From Brevibacillus brevis (lineage in GTDB: Bacteria > Bacillota > Bacilli > Brevibacillales > Brevibacillaceae): a stretch of 64,000 bases of DNA. The position numbers were made by a program, and so were the translations under genes. A model generated the notes under the pieces. It saw nothing but the letters and a program-made list of their open reading frames with translations. It ran no database searches and was not told where the DNA came from. Positions 20,545 to 29,602 of the stretch are shown here, piece after piece. Position 1 is the stretch's first letter; every line of letters starts with the position of its first letter. The stretch is taken from NCBI RefSeq assembly GCF_022026395.1, contig NZ_CP041767.1:3008501-3072500 (forward strand). Direction: 5' to 3'.

Positions 20545-20573
20545 TTTACTGGTAATAATTACTATTTTATTAT
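20545..20573 (+). promoter_or_regulatory. Candidate promoter of the lantibiotic cluster
   Basis: TTTACT and TATTAT are exactly 17 bases apart, about 75 bases before the precursor ATG. The spacer and -10 region contain the imperfect dyad AATAAT...ATTATT. Confidence 0.5.
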
Positions 20574-20649
20574 TGTAAGCGTAACCAAGCACTTACAAAC
20601 GCGCGTGAAGTTCTGGGTACGAATATTAAAATTTGAGGAGGAACAAAAA

Positions 20650-20781
20650 ATGCAAAACGATCTGTTTGATTTGGATGTTCAAGTAAAAGAGGTAAATCAA
20701 GTACAATCGGATTCAGTAGTGAGCGACATCATCTGCACTACATTCTGCTCAGTTACTTGGTGCCAAAGCAACTGCTGCTAA
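20650..20781 (+). CDS. lanA: Class I lantibiotic precursor peptide (epidermin/nisin family)
   Basis: A 43-residue peptide with GAGGAGG 8 bases before ATG. The leader begins NDLFDLDVQV, close to the epidermin leader and containing the F-x-L-D box bound by LanB and LanC. By analogy with nisin and epidermin (ring A Ser at core position 3), the core is probably residues 23-43. It holds SDIIC (ring A spacing S-x-x-x-C), CTTFC (ring B spacing T-x-x-C as in CTPGC), SVTWC and a final QSNCC. Five Cys (29, 33, 38, 42, 43) can pair with Ser25, Thr30, Ser34, Thr36 and Ser40. The end S-x-C-C and the LanD gene predict a C-terminal aminovinyl-cysteine. No Pro-Arg cleavage motif is present, so the leader protease is unclear. 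I do not recognise it as any named lantibiotic. Confidence 0.9.
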   Translation: MQNDLFDLDVQVKEVNQVQSDSVVSDIICTTFCSVTWCQSNCC

Positions 20782-20795
20782 TTTAGTTTGACGCT

Positions 20796-20829
20796 GGAGG
20801 AGCATCGCGATAAGCGATGTTCTTCCTTT
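20796..20829 (+). terminator. Hairpin attenuator between lanA and lanB
   Basis: GGAGGAGCATCGC pairs with GCGATGTTCTTCC (two G-U) around GATAA, followed by TTTA. Such a leaky stem after the precursor gene is common in lantibiotic operons and keeps precursor mRNA in excess over enzyme mRNA. Confidence 0.75.
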
Positions 20830-20865
20830 ATAGTCTCACTTCATGCATAGGAAAGAGGGGTATGA

Positions 20866-23800
20866 ATGGCCAAGCAGATGTTAGAGAGGGAGCTGACTAC
20901 TCGCTACCCTGAGAACAAGAAGGAGGGTAACCTATATGCCTCAGCTGACTTTTTTATGCTACGGGTACCACTGTATCCAATAGAAACCTTCTATGAATCA
21001 AATAAAACCAGTGATTATCTAGCTGCTATAAAGGAATATGCGAAGGACGAAAAGGTACGAGAAGCTATTCTCATCTCTAGTCCATCGCTTTACGAAGCAT
21101 TGCCGAATCTAGAAGGCGATCCTACTTCTCGAAAGACCAAGCAGGCACTATCTAGTTTTGTTCGTTTTTTGTTAAGGATGAGTACCCGTGCCACTCCATA
21201 TGGCTTATTCGCTGGTGTTGCTCTGGGCTCATTCACTGACAAGACAAACGTCTCTTTGAAAGACTCACACCTTCACCAAAAACGTACACGTCCAGACATG
21301 GAATGGTTGCTTGCAATCATTCAGAGAATAGAGCAACGACTAGATGTAGTTAAACAGTTAAAAGTACAACGAAATCACGCTTCCGTACAGGTCGGCGGGC
21401 GAATGGAACTTACGTTTGCCACTGAATACGGGCAAATGAAATGGTTAGATGGTAAACAAAAAGAGAGGATTTCTATCCGTGCTACAGAAGTGGTGCACAC
21501 CGTGTTTGATCTGGCAAAAAAGCCGATCCTATTTGAACAATTAATTGCAAGGTTGATGGAAAAGTACCCTGAGGCGGGGGAACAGAAAGTAACCGGACTA
21601 CTATGGCAATTATTTTCTCAAGAATTTTTGATTAGCGAATTACGTCCACCACTCACGGTAGCAACTCCATTTGCTTATGTGATGGAGCGCCTTGCATTAC
21701 TTGATGGTGTACAGGATATATATTCAGAATTAGCTGCGATTCAAGCAAGAATGAAACAGTACGATGGACTTCCGATTGGAACAGGGATACAAGGCTTTCA
21801 AGAATTAATTACGCGGATGAAGGTTCTTGAAGCAAGCATTATGCCCGTACAAGTAGACCTCCATGTAGGTAATCACAGCGTATCTTTACACAAGGGTATA
21901 GGTGAAGAAGTAGCAAAAGCGGTGGAATGTCTGTGGCGACTATCCTTACCACAGCGAGGAGCAGCCCATCTAAGAAGTTACCATAAGGACTTTTTGGAGA
22001 AATACGGAACGTCAAGAGAAGTCCCCGTTTTGGAGCTTCTTAGTGATGAGGTTGGTTTAGGGGCTCCAGCAGGATATATGTTTCCACAAAGCAGTCGAAG
22101 AGAGCCAGTGTCGCCTCTGAAGTATTCTGAGAAGCGTGAAGCTAGTTTGATGAGAAAAGTAGTTCATGCGATTGCAACAAAAACAAGAGAAATAGAAATT
22201 ACTAATGATCTTCTCGACCAGCTAGATACAGAGCCAGTAGATACGAAATACGCACCGGATTCCTTGGAAATGTACGTGGAGGTAATCGGACCCTCACAGG
22301 ATGCAATCGATCAAGGAGACTATCTACTAGAGGTAGCACCCATGCCTGGTTCAGCTAAGGTGGGTCAATCGTTTGGGAGATTCTTCGATATACTCGGACC
22401 AGAAGCGATAGAGAAACATGAACAGGTCCATAATCAAATACAGGAACAACATGAAGATGTGATCTTTGTTGATGCCAATTATCTTTCAGCCGTTGGTCGT
22501 CATGCCAATATCGTACTCCACCCATCCGTTAGCAAATATGAACTGGCCATTGGTACGAATTGCTCAGAGAAGACTCTACATTCCCTTCAACTTGAGGATA
22601 TTGTGGTAGGTGCCACTATAGAGCATTTCTATCTGAGATCCCGTACACATGGAAAGAAACTAATTTTTTCATCGGATAATATGCTTAATTTCAAGAATGC
22701 TCCAAATATTTATCGTTTCTTGCGTGAAGTTTCTATGGAAAATGTACGTCTTTGGAGTCCATTCTCTTGGGGGAATATGGATGCCTCGCCGTATCTTCCA
22801 CGTGTTCGATATGGAAAAACCATCTTATCACCTGCTATTTGGAAGGTGACACCAGATTCTCTTGGGCTGAAGGGAGATCCGAAAGAAGACAAAATCTGGA
22901 ATGAAGCTTTTGCTACATGGAGAATCGCGTGGGATCTACCACGATATGCGTACATGGCATTCGGTGACAACCGTATTTTGTTAGATTTGGATAATCCTTA
23001 TCATATAGAAGAGTTGCGTACAGAATTGTTCAAGACAAGCAGCATTCAACTCCGTGAAAAAATCGGGGGTACAGAAGAGTATTGGGTCACTGGACCAGAG
23101 GGGCATTTTTCGATGGAATGTGTGGTTCCATTACTGAGAAGACCACATATTGAGAAGAAAAAAAATACCCCCTCCTATCAAAATGAAAATGTTCTATCTA
23201 AGGAGCAATACACAAAACTTCCTGGAAGTGATTGGCTGTTTTTAAAACTGTATGGGGGCCACCAGAGACAGGATGAATTTATCGTTGATCAGATACGTGT
23301 GTTTGCCGATTCCATGGTTAAAAAAGGAGCGGCAGACGAATGGTTTTTCATGCGATACATAGACCCGGGCCATCATATTCGCCTCCGTTTTCACGGCAAG
23401 CCCGAAAAGCTTATGCAGGAGATTTTTCCAGAACTTTACCCTTGGATTCAAGAGTGTCAACGAGAAGGATTCATTCAAAGAATGGTCATTGATACATATG
23501 ATCGCGAAGTAGAAAGATACGGTGGACCATCGATCATGGCTGATGCGGAGCGAGTATTTGCTAAAGATAGCCAGACGACTGCGAATCTTTTGAGATTATT
23601 GCGGTTCCGTCAAACGAATCTACCTGACTATGTTTTGGCTACGATTAGTATTATTGACATAATGACTAGATTCGGACTGGGTTTCGAACAGCAACTGGCA
23701 TGGATGGAAATGCGTGTGAAAAAGGATGCCCATAGAGAAGAATTCCGAAAATGGCGCAAACCATTGCTTTCTCTCGCTGATCCGCGGAACGATTGGCAAG

Positions 23801-24072
23801 GATTGCGTAGTCATCCAAGTGGGGAAGCCATTTGTGAAGCAATGGCCTTGAGAGCGGATGTGATGGAGGATTTTGGAAGGCTTGTAGCTGAGGGTGAACA
23901 AAACCATTCTCTTTGGAGTTCCCCATCGATGATCATGGGCAGCTTGATCCATTTACATTGCAATCGCTTATTTGGAGTAAGGCGAGAAATGGAAGATAAA
24001 GCGATGGCCTTTGTACGCCATACTTTACACAGCCAGCTTCACTGGAGGGAGAATGTTGGTGACTCCGTTTAA
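20866..24072 (+). CDS. lanB: Lantibiotic dehydratase LanB
   Basis: A 1068-residue full-length LanB. It dehydrates Ser and Thr of the precursor using glutamyl-tRNA, then eliminates glutamate. The N-terminal glutamylation domain contains RMSTRATPYGLFAGV (residues 104-118), the segment carrying key Arg and Thr of NisB. The C-terminal elimination (SpaB-C) domain begins near residue 788 with WLFLKLYGG and includes RYIDPGHHIRLRFHG. Length is like NisB and SpaB (about 1000). GAAAGAGGGG precedes ATG. Its end overlaps the LanT start by about 20 bases, so modification and export genes are coupled. Confidence 0.95.
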   Translation: MAKQMLERELTTRYPENKKEGNLYASADFFMLRVPLYPIETFYESNKTSDYLAAIKEYAKDEKVREAILISSPSLYEALPNLEGDPTSRKTKQALSSFVRFLLRMSTRATPYGLFAGVALGSFTDKTNVSLKDSHLHQKRTRPDMEWLLAIIQRIEQRLDVVKQLKVQRNHASVQVGGRMELTFATEYGQMKWLDGKQKERISIRATEVVHTVFDLAKKPILFEQLIARLMEKYPEAGEQKVTGLLWQLFSQEFLISELRPPLTVATPFAYVMERLALLDGVQDIYSELAAIQARMKQYDGLPIGTGIQGFQELITRMKVLEASIMPVQVDLHVGNHSVSLHKGIGEEVAKAVECLWRLSLPQRGAAHLRSYHKDFLEKYGTSREVPVLELLSDEVGLGAPAGYMFPQSSRREPVSPLKYSEKREASLMRKVVHAIATKTREIEITNDLLDQLDTEPVDTKYAPDSLEMYVEVIGPSQDAIDQGDYLLEVAPMPGSAKVGQSFGRFFDILGPEAIEKHEQVHNQIQEQHEDVIFVDANYLSAVGRHANIVLHPSVSKYELAIGTNCSEKTLHSLQLEDIVVGATIEHFYLRSRTHGKKLIFSSDNMLNFKNAPNIYRFLREVSMENVRLWSPFSWGNMDASPYLPRVRYGKTILSPAIWKVTPDSLGLKGDPKEDKIWNEAFATWRIAWDLPRYAYMAFGDNRILLDLDNPYHIEELRTELFKTSSIQLREKIGGTEEYWVTGPEGHFSMECVVPLLRRPHIEKKKNTPSYQNENVLSKEQYTKLPGSDWLFLKLYGGHQRQDEFIVDQIRVFADSMVKKGAADEWFFMRYIDPGHHIRLRFHGKPEKLMQEIFPELYPWIQECQREGFIQRMVIDTYDREVERYGGPSIMADAERVFAKDSQTTANLLRLLRFRQTNLPDYVLATISIIDIMTRFGLGFEQQLAWMEMRVKKDAHREEFRKWRKPLLSLADPRNDWQGLRSHPSGEAICEAMALRADVMEDFGRLVAEGEQNHSLWSSPSMIMGSLIHLHCNRLFGVRREMEDKAMAFVRHTLHSQLHWRENVGDSV

Positions 24073-25927
24073 GCACAACAGCAATCGATTAGAAACGATT
24101 CGAAATGTATTTGTTTCCTTCTCTCATTGGCCGAGTGTTTTTCGTTTACTGTATCAAACAAATCCTCGTTACTTTGCGATTGTTATGATATTGACGATTC
24201 TAAGTAGCTTGATTCCTGTAGGTGTGATTATTGCCACGCAATCATTAATTAATGCGGCAGTCGCCATTTCTGCAGGTGGCGGGATCGTTCCGCTTATTAT
24301 CGCGTTTGGGCTGTTCGCGTTTCTCGCCGCGATCCGCGATATTCTCAAACATGTTGACCTGGTCTATAAAACGTTGTATCAAGAACTGTTATCCAATCAT
24401 GTAAACCTATTGATCATGAATAAAGCTACGCGACTTCCTTATTCAAGTTTTGAGGATGCCGGAATCTATGACCAGCTTCAACGAGCAAAGCAAGATTCCA
24501 CGTTTCGCCCCTATCAGTTATTTCAACAGGTGATAAGTATTATTAGTAATGTGATTGTATTACTGTCTGTATCCGCTATGCTGATCGCTTGGAAGTGGTG
24601 GCTAGCAGTATTTTTGCTCTTGCTACCTATTTGTTCTACTTTCTCATTTATTCGATTAGGACAAGAGGAATTCATGATTGACCACAACCGAGCTTCTGAT
24701 CGTCGTAAGCAATATTATCTGATGAATTTATTGACCAGCGATTCATCAGTAAAAGAATTAAAAATCTTTCAACTTGGCCCATTTCTGGTCGAGAGATATC
24801 GCAAATATTACGAGCGATTTTTTAATCAAGACAAGGCAATGGTGATAAAAAGGACAAAGGTGGCGCTTGGGTTTCAAGCTCTGTCACTTCTTGCTGTAGT
24901 ATCGATGCAGTCGTATGTCGTATGGGAAACGATGTTAGGTACGATTGCAGTAGGCAGCTTGATAGCGTTTATCCAAGCGATATCTTACACCCAAACAACC
25001 TCCACAGATCTTATGCAAACGATCTTTAACATGTATCAAAACAATCTGTACATTAGTCAGTTATTTACATTTCTAGCAGTGCCAGATGAAAACAGATTAG
25101 CAATTTCAGAAAGTGATCCATGTGAGAAAAACGCGTCTGGTTTAGAGTTTCGCAATGTCTCGTTTAAATATCAAGGTGTCGAGTCCTATGCGTTACGGAA
25201 TGTAAGCTTCGTCATTCGTCCAGGAGAAACGCTAGCATTAGTAGGAGGGAACGGTTCAGGAAAATCGACCATCGTAAAATTAATTACGCAATTGTATCAA
25301 CCGACAGAAGGCGAAATCTTGTATGATGGTAAGCCAATTTACCACTATGAGGAGAATGAATGGCGCCAAAAAATTAGCGCCTTGTTTCAGGATTTTATTA
25401 AATATGAGATGGCAGTCAATGAAAACATTGGCTTTGGTAACTATCTAAAAGCTGATGATGAAGCAGCAATAATCGATGCAAGCAAACAGGCCGGAGCAGA
25501 TGAAATGATTAAACGTCTTCCGCAGCAGTTTCATACTCAGCTTGGAAAATGGTTTGCGGATGGGTATCAGATTTCAGGGGGACAGTGGCAGCGTATTGCC
25601 ATCTCTCGTGCTTACATGCGCGATGCGGATTTATACATTCTTGACGAGCCGACAGCAGCACTAGACCCTCAAGCAGAGCAAGAAGTATTCACTCGGTTCC
25701 GTGAAATGCCCCAAAATAAAATGGGATTATTTATTTCCCATCGATTCTCAACTGTTCGATATGCCAACCAGATTCTTGTCCTAAAACAAGGAGAGATCAT
25801 TGAAGCGGGTACGCATAAGGATCTACTAGCAGAAAACGGCGTTTATGCATCTCTTTTTCACATGCAGGCTTCTTTTTATCTGGAAGAAACGGATGAATCG
25901 ACAAGACAGATGGTTGGACAAATGTAA
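24053..25927 (+). CDS. lanT: Lantibiotic ABC exporter LanT (no peptidase domain)
   Basis: A 624-residue half-transporter. The N-terminal membrane domain has about six helices (first two pairs at about 45-100, then about 175-215 and 275-310) and the ATPase follows: Walker A GGNGSGKST (about 397-405), signature ISGGQWQRI, Walker B LYILDEPTAALD and switch His in FISHRFS. There is no N-terminal C39 peptidase, as in NisT/SpaT, so leader removal happens elsewhere. The frame is open further upstream inside lanB; the ATG after TGGAGGGAGA is preferred, though TTG or GTG 3 or 6 bases later are better spaced. Confidence 0.93.
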   Translation: MLVTPFKHNSNRLETIRNVFVSFSHWPSVFRLLYQTNPRYFAIVMILTILSSLIPVGVIIATQSLINAAVAISAGGGIVPLIIAFGLFAFLAAIRDILKHVDLVYKTLYQELLSNHVNLLIMNKATRLPYSSFEDAGIYDQLQRAKQDSTFRPYQLFQQVISIISNVIVLLSVSAMLIAWKWWLAVFLLLLPICSTFSFIRLGQEEFMIDHNRASDRRKQYYLMNLLTSDSSVKELKIFQLGPFLVERYRKYYERFFNQDKAMVIKRTKVALGFQALSLLAVVSMQSYVVWETMLGTIAVGSLIAFIQAISYTQTTSTDLMQTIFNMYQNNLYISQLFTFLAVPDENRLAISESDPCEKNASGLEFRNVSFKYQGVESYALRNVSFVIRPGETLALVGGNGSGKSTIVKLITQLYQPTEGEILYDGKPIYHYEENEWRQKISALFQDFIKYEMAVNENIGFGNYLKADDEAAIIDASKQAGADEMIKRLPQQFHTQLGKWFADGYQISGGQWQRIAISRAYMRDADLYILDEPTAALDPQAEQEVFTRFREMPQNKMGLFISHRFSTVRYANQILVLKQGEIIEAGTHKDLLAENGVYASLFHMQASFYLEETDESTRQMVGQM

Positions 25928-25943
25928 AAGAGAGAGGAAAAGT

Positions 25944-27344
25944 ATGGAGACAAATAAAGCAGTGGTAACGACTAATCCAGCATGGAAAGGGATGAAAAAT
26001 GAAGAGTTAAGAACAAAGGCTTTATCTACTGCGCTCAAGGTAGCCGAGTGTTTGAGAGATCCCATTCAAGTAGAAAAAGTCGTAATGAATAAAGATAACA
26101 TCAGTGTCGTAGGGCCGATTCATCAACAGCCTTGGGGGGCTGCTACTCTTTCTCACGGATATCCCGGTACGATACTCTTTTTTGCCGAGCTGGATCGACA
26201 TTTCCCTGATCAAGGTTGGAATATAGTTGCTCATGAACATCTTCTTGCTCTTCAAGAAAAAATTAAGGCCGTTGGAATTTCAAGCGAATCCATGTTTGGT
26301 GGAGTAGCAGGTATTTGCTTTGCTACGCTGGTAGCTTCACGCAATCGGGAGCATTATCAGCGTTTTCTTGGACAGCTGGATCAATTGCTCGCTAAACGAA
26401 CTGCGGTCATACTTGAAGATGAGTATGTCCTTAATAAAAAAAGAGGGGGAAGTAATCCTCATATCTATGATGCTATTAAAGGTGTAGCAGGCATTGGACG
26501 GTACTTACTGGCAAGTAAGCAAATCGATGTTCTTCATGCCGCCTTACAGGATGTTTTGCAATATCTCGTATATATAAGTCAGCCAAGAGATTATGAAGAT
26601 GGTAGAAAAATACCAGGGTGGTACTTGACCCAAGAGATGCAGTATTTAGACATTGATAAAGAGTTGTATCCGAAAGGAAATTTTAACGTAGGACTTGCTC
26701 ATGGGATTCCCGGACCATTAGCCTTATTATCACTTGCTTTGAAAGAAGGAGTAGAAGTAACTGGTCAGAGAGAGGCAATACGTAGCATAGCTGAATGGTT
26801 GGTGCGCTGGAAGGAAAAGGACGCTAATGGGATTATGTGGAGAGGTAGAGTGAAATTAGAGGAAGAGCTAGGGGAAGAAGTGCTTTCTCCGCAGTCGTTT
26901 CGACGTGATGCATGGTGCTATGGCACACCAGGGGTAGCTCGTTCGCTCTATCTAGCGGGTGAAGCTTTGCAAGATTCATCTTATTGTCATCTGGCTATTC
27001 AAGCTTATGATGATGTTTTCAAGCGATCAGAAACCGATTGGAATCTGTACGCAGATACGTTTTGTCATGGAAAAGCGGGGCTTATGCAAATGACGCTTAG
27101 AATGGCAACAACTACAGATGACGAGCGCTATCAACCACATATCGCGTATTTAGCTAAGTGCCTAATAGATAATTTTAATCCGTTACTCCCTTTTGGTTAT
27201 CAAGATATAGAACCAAATGGTGACGGAAAAGTAAGGCTCAATAAGGCAGGCGCACTTGAAGGTGCAGCCGGTATTGGTCTTGCTCTTCTTTCTGCAAGCA
27301 GTAATCAAGAGCCACAATGGGATCAGCCATTCCTGTTGGCCTAG
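25944..27344 (+). CDS. lanC: Lantibiotic cyclase LanC
   Basis: A 466-residue zinc enzyme that adds Cys thiols to the dehydrated residues to make (methyl)lanthionine rings. Zinc ligands are Cys325 in AWCYGTPG and Cys374-His375 in FCHGKAG. The catalytic-type His lies in LAHGIPGP (about 253), and GAAGIGLALL is the last repeat of the alpha-toroid. The ATG after GAGAGGAAA starts 16 bases beyond lanT. The frame extends into lanT but without a better start. Length is slightly above NisC (about 415). Confidence 0.94.
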   Translation: METNKAVVTTNPAWKGMKNEELRTKALSTALKVAECLRDPIQVEKVVMNKDNISVVGPIHQQPWGAATLSHGYPGTILFFAELDRHFPDQGWNIVAHEHLLALQEKIKAVGISSESMFGGVAGICFATLVASRNREHYQRFLGQLDQLLAKRTAVILEDEYVLNKKRGGSNPHIYDAIKGVAGIGRYLLASKQIDVLHAALQDVLQYLVYISQPRDYEDGRKIPGWYLTQEMQYLDIDKELYPKGNFNVGLAHGIPGPLALLSLALKEGVEVTGQREAIRSIAEWLVRWKEKDANGIMWRGRVKLEEELGEEVLSPQSFRRDAWCYGTPGVARSLYLAGEALQDSSYCHLAIQAYDDVFKRSETDWNLYADTFCHGKAGLMQMTLRMATTTDDERYQPHIAYLAKCLIDNFNPLLPFGYQDIEPNGDGKVRLNKAGALEGAAGIGLALLSASSNQEPQWDQPFLLA

Positions 27345-27362
27345 AAGAGGAGAAATCAAAGG

Positions 27363-27956
27363 ATGACACACGATCCATTTCTGAAGGAGAAGAAACTTTT
27401 GCTCGGAATATCAGGCTCGATTGCCGTTATAGGAGTGTCTCCTTATCTTAGTATGTTTCGAGCCCTTTTCAAAGAGGTAAAAGTCGTGATGACTGAACAG
27501 GCGGCAACACTCATCCCGCCGTCTACGATTTTATTTTACTGTGACGAGATATTTATAGATGAAGAGCCTAGTCTTGAGAAAAAAATGAACCACGTTGAGT
27601 TAGCACGGTGGGCAGATCTGTTCGTTGTTTTGCCAGCGACGGCGAATGTAATTGGACAAGCTGCAAACGGACTTGCCCCTAACTTGCTAACCTCCACTAT
27701 TCTAGCGCATCCAAAACCCGTTATGTTCTTTCCAAATATGAATCGATTAATGTGGACAAAAAATGTGGTTCAGCGAAATGTAAACCAGCTCCGAGAGGAC
27801 GGTCACATTGTTGTGAATCCAGTAGAAGCTATGGCTTATGAAGTAGCATCTGGCACCACGCAGCCTAACTTCGTCTTGCCACAAGGACCATCGGTGATGC
27901 AGGAAATGAGAAATGTATTACTTCAACGAGAAGAAAGCACAACTACATCTTTATAA
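27363..27956 (+). CDS. lanD: LanD flavoprotein, peptidyl-cysteine decarboxylase (EpiD-like)
   Basis: A 197-residue member of the HFCD flavoprotein family. It oxidatively decarboxylates the C-terminal Cys of the precursor to an enethiol, which then forms S-aminovinyl-cysteine. Motifs: LGISGSIAV (FMN-binding start), NHVELARWAD with active-site His77, PATANVIGQAANGLAPNLL (91-109), and PNMNRLMW (124-131), the PxMNxxMW substrate clamp. CoaB fusion is absent and the size matches EpiD. It starts 18 bases after lanC. Presence here, plus the S-x-C-C end of the precursor, predicts an AviCys ring. Confidence 0.93.
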   Translation: MTHDPFLKEKKLLLGISGSIAVIGVSPYLSMFRALFKEVKVVMTEQAATLIPPSTILFYCDEIFIDEEPSLEKKMNHVELARWADLFVVLPATANVIGQAANGLAPNLLTSTILAHPKPVMFFPNMNRLMWTKNVVQRNVNQLREDGHIVVNPVEAMAYEVASGTTQPNFVLPQGPSVMQEMRNVLLQREESTTTSL

Positions 27957-27958
27957 GA

Positions 27959-28004
27959 GAAAAGACTGCTTCGGCTTCTTTTGCCAGTGAAGCGGTCTTT
28001 TTTG
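27959..28004 (+). terminator. Terminator of the lantibiotic operon
   Basis: AAAGACTGCTTC pairs with GAAGCGGTCTTT over a 16-base loop, then TTTG. It closes the lanA-lanD unit. Confidence 0.88.
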
Positions 28005-28043
28005 ATTTATCCTGCGGGAGGAGACTGATGCTTGGCTCCATTC

Positions 28044-28057
28044 TTACTAAATTGTAA
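28044..28057 (+). promoter_or_regulatory. BceR-like operator
   Basis: TTACTAAATTGTAA matches 8 of the 9 fixed positions of the BceR box TnACA-N4-TGTAA known from peptide-detoxification modules. It lies about 56 bases before the TATAAT at 28113. Confidence 0.5.
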
Positions 28058-28112
28058 GAAAGAAGGTCAAAATCGTTAGACAAGAGTCATTCAATTGCAG
28101 GAAAGTCTCGTC

Positions 28113-28118
28113 TATAAT
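28113..28118 (+). promoter_or_regulatory. -10 box of the downstream operon
   Basis: A perfect TATAAT lies 34 bases before the ATG. No good -35 is present 17 bases upstream (TTCAAT), as expected of an activator-dependent promoter. Confidence 0.45.
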
Positions 28119-28152
28119 CCAGACATAAATCGTTTTTAAAGGAGCAGTTAAG

Positions 28153-28872
28153 ATGAAAAAAGTAATAGGTTTCTTGTTGGCTATTGTCATTTTTGCAGGG
28201 ATTGGATTCGGAGTAAACCGATATGTAGAAGGTCCATCACAACCGGTCGATGGCGTTCTCGTAATCGGCACAGAAAAAGATGCGAATAAGGTCAAAGAGT
28301 TGTATAAAGATAACACCAAACAAGCGATGGACTACAAAATCAAATTGGTTACAACGAAAAAAATTACGAAATTGTCAGAGCAAGGTCAGAAAGAAACAGG
28401 TCAAGAATTTGATACTAGAGAGATCAAATATTCGGTTGTTACTCGAGCCACCGCTGAGCAATTCGTCAAGAAGGGGATTCTCAGAGCCAGACAAGAGCCA
28501 AACAGCACATCTATTATTTCAGACCCTGTTACCAGCATAAAACAATTATCGAATGGTCAAAATCTGTTTTACTCTTATAGTGATGATGAAATGAAGAATG
28601 GCCAAATTGATTTGAACGGCAAGATGGTACCTGTAGCCCATGTAAACCATCAGATGTGGATCGGGTATATACCACAAGCGGATCTTGTTATCGTTGACGA
28701 ACAGACTTACAACCAATTAACCGAAGCAGAGTCAACGCTCTCCTTGATCCAGTTTGAAAATCGCAGCTTCGATTATAAGAAGAAAGATCAGGTGAACCAA
28801 GTCTTACAAGAAATCGAGAAGGTGTACACAAATAGTGAAGACAAAGTAAACTTCGTAGACGTACAAGATTGA
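28153..28872 (+). CDS. Membrane-anchored or secreted protein of unknown function
   Basis: A 239-residue protein whose first 22 residues are a positively charged start and one hydrophobic segment (VIGFLLAIVIFAGIGFGV). The rest is probably extracellular. The body is polar, with several KK-rich stretches and the aromatic NLFYSYSDDEM and HVNHQMWIGYIPQAD segments. I do not recognise a family. It is the first gene of the unit with an ABC ATPase and FtsX-type permease 25 bases on, and it may act as an extracellular subunit of that exporter, which is inference. GGAGCAGTTAAG precedes ATG. Confidence 0.75.
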   Translation: MKKVIGFLLAIVIFAGIGFGVNRYVEGPSQPVDGVLVIGTEKDANKVKELYKDNTKQAMDYKIKLVTTKKITKLSEQGQKETGQEFDTREIKYSVVTRATAEQFVKKGILRARQEPNSTSIISDPVTSIKQLSNGQNLFYSYSDDEMKNGQIDLNGKMVPVAHVNHQMWIGYIPQADLVIVDEQTYNQLTEAESTLSLIQFENRSFDYKKKDQVNQVLQEIEKVYTNSEDKVNFVDVQD

Positions 28873-28897
28873 GTTTGGGTGATGAGAGGGTGACTGT

Positions 28898-29584
28898 ATG
28901 GAAGTTGTACGAATGGAAAACGTAGTAAAAAGTTATGGGGAAGGCAATAGCAAGGTAGATGCGTTAAAGGGGATTCACCTTTCGATTCAGCAAGGAGAGT
29001 TTGTTTCCATCGTTGGTGTTTCCGGCTCTGGTAAAAGTACACTGCTGCATATTTTAGGCGGGTTGGATCGTCCAACTTCAGGACAAGTATTCATTGGGGA
29101 TCATAATATTTACGATTATTCAGATGATGAGCTTTCGATATTCAGAAGAAGAAAAGTCGGGTTTATTTTTCAATTTTTTAATTTGATCCCGGTATTGAAT
29201 GTCCAGGAAAATATCGCGTTGCCCATGTTATTGGATGAGGAACCGATAGATATGAAGTATCTGGATGAACTTATTGAAATCCTGGGTCTCCATGAACGGA
29301 AAGACCACTTGCCTTCCGAGTTATCGGGAGGTCAACAGCAACGGGTCTCCATCGGCAGAGCCTTAATGAATCGGCCGCATTTGATTTTGGCGGATGAGCC
29401 CACTGGGAATCTGGATACACGAAATACGAAGGAAGTCATAGATTTATTACGATTGACTGCCAAAAAATACAATCAAACCATTGTCTTGATAACTCACGAT
29501 CTCGCGATTGCTTCGGCTTCTGACCGGATCATCACGATAGAAGACGGTACGATCATTTCAGACCAACGGCTTGCTGCGAATTAG
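28898..29584 (+). CDS. ABC ATPase, MacB/LolD/BceA type
   Basis: A 228-residue ATPase of the antimicrobial-peptide and lipoprotein transport group. The Walker A is GVSGSGKST (about 40-48), the Q-loop is IFQFFNLIPVLNVQENI, a hallmark of MacB/BceA-type proteins, the signature is LSGGQQQRVSIGRAL, and the Walker B is LILADEPTGNLDT, with switch His in LITHDL. It is paired with the FtsX-type permease 18 bases downstream. The likely role is removal of, or protection from, membrane-targeting peptides. Confidence 0.92.
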   Translation: MEVVRMENVVKSYGEGNSKVDALKGIHLSIQQGEFVSIVGVSGSGKSTLLHILGGLDRPTSGQVFIGDHNIYDYSDDELSIFRRRKVGFIFQFFNLIPVLNVQENIALPMLLDEEPIDMKYLDELIEILGLHERKDHLPSELSGGQQQRVSIGRALMNRPHLILADEPTGNLDTRNTKEVIDLLRLTAKKYNQTIVLITHDLAIASASDRIITIEDGTIISDQRLAAN

Positions 29585-29602
29585 CTAAAAGACTGGAGGA
29601 GA

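Noticed and set aside
24011-24072. Frameshift or gene fusion at the LanB/LanT junction
   Set aside because: The overlap is explained by a LanT start at 24053 with its own ribosome site inside the end of lanB; both proteins are full length.
20650-27956. Class II (LanM) or sactipeptide cluster
   Set aside because: Separate LanB and LanC are present, the leader has the class I F-x-L-D box, and there is no LanM or radical SAM gene.
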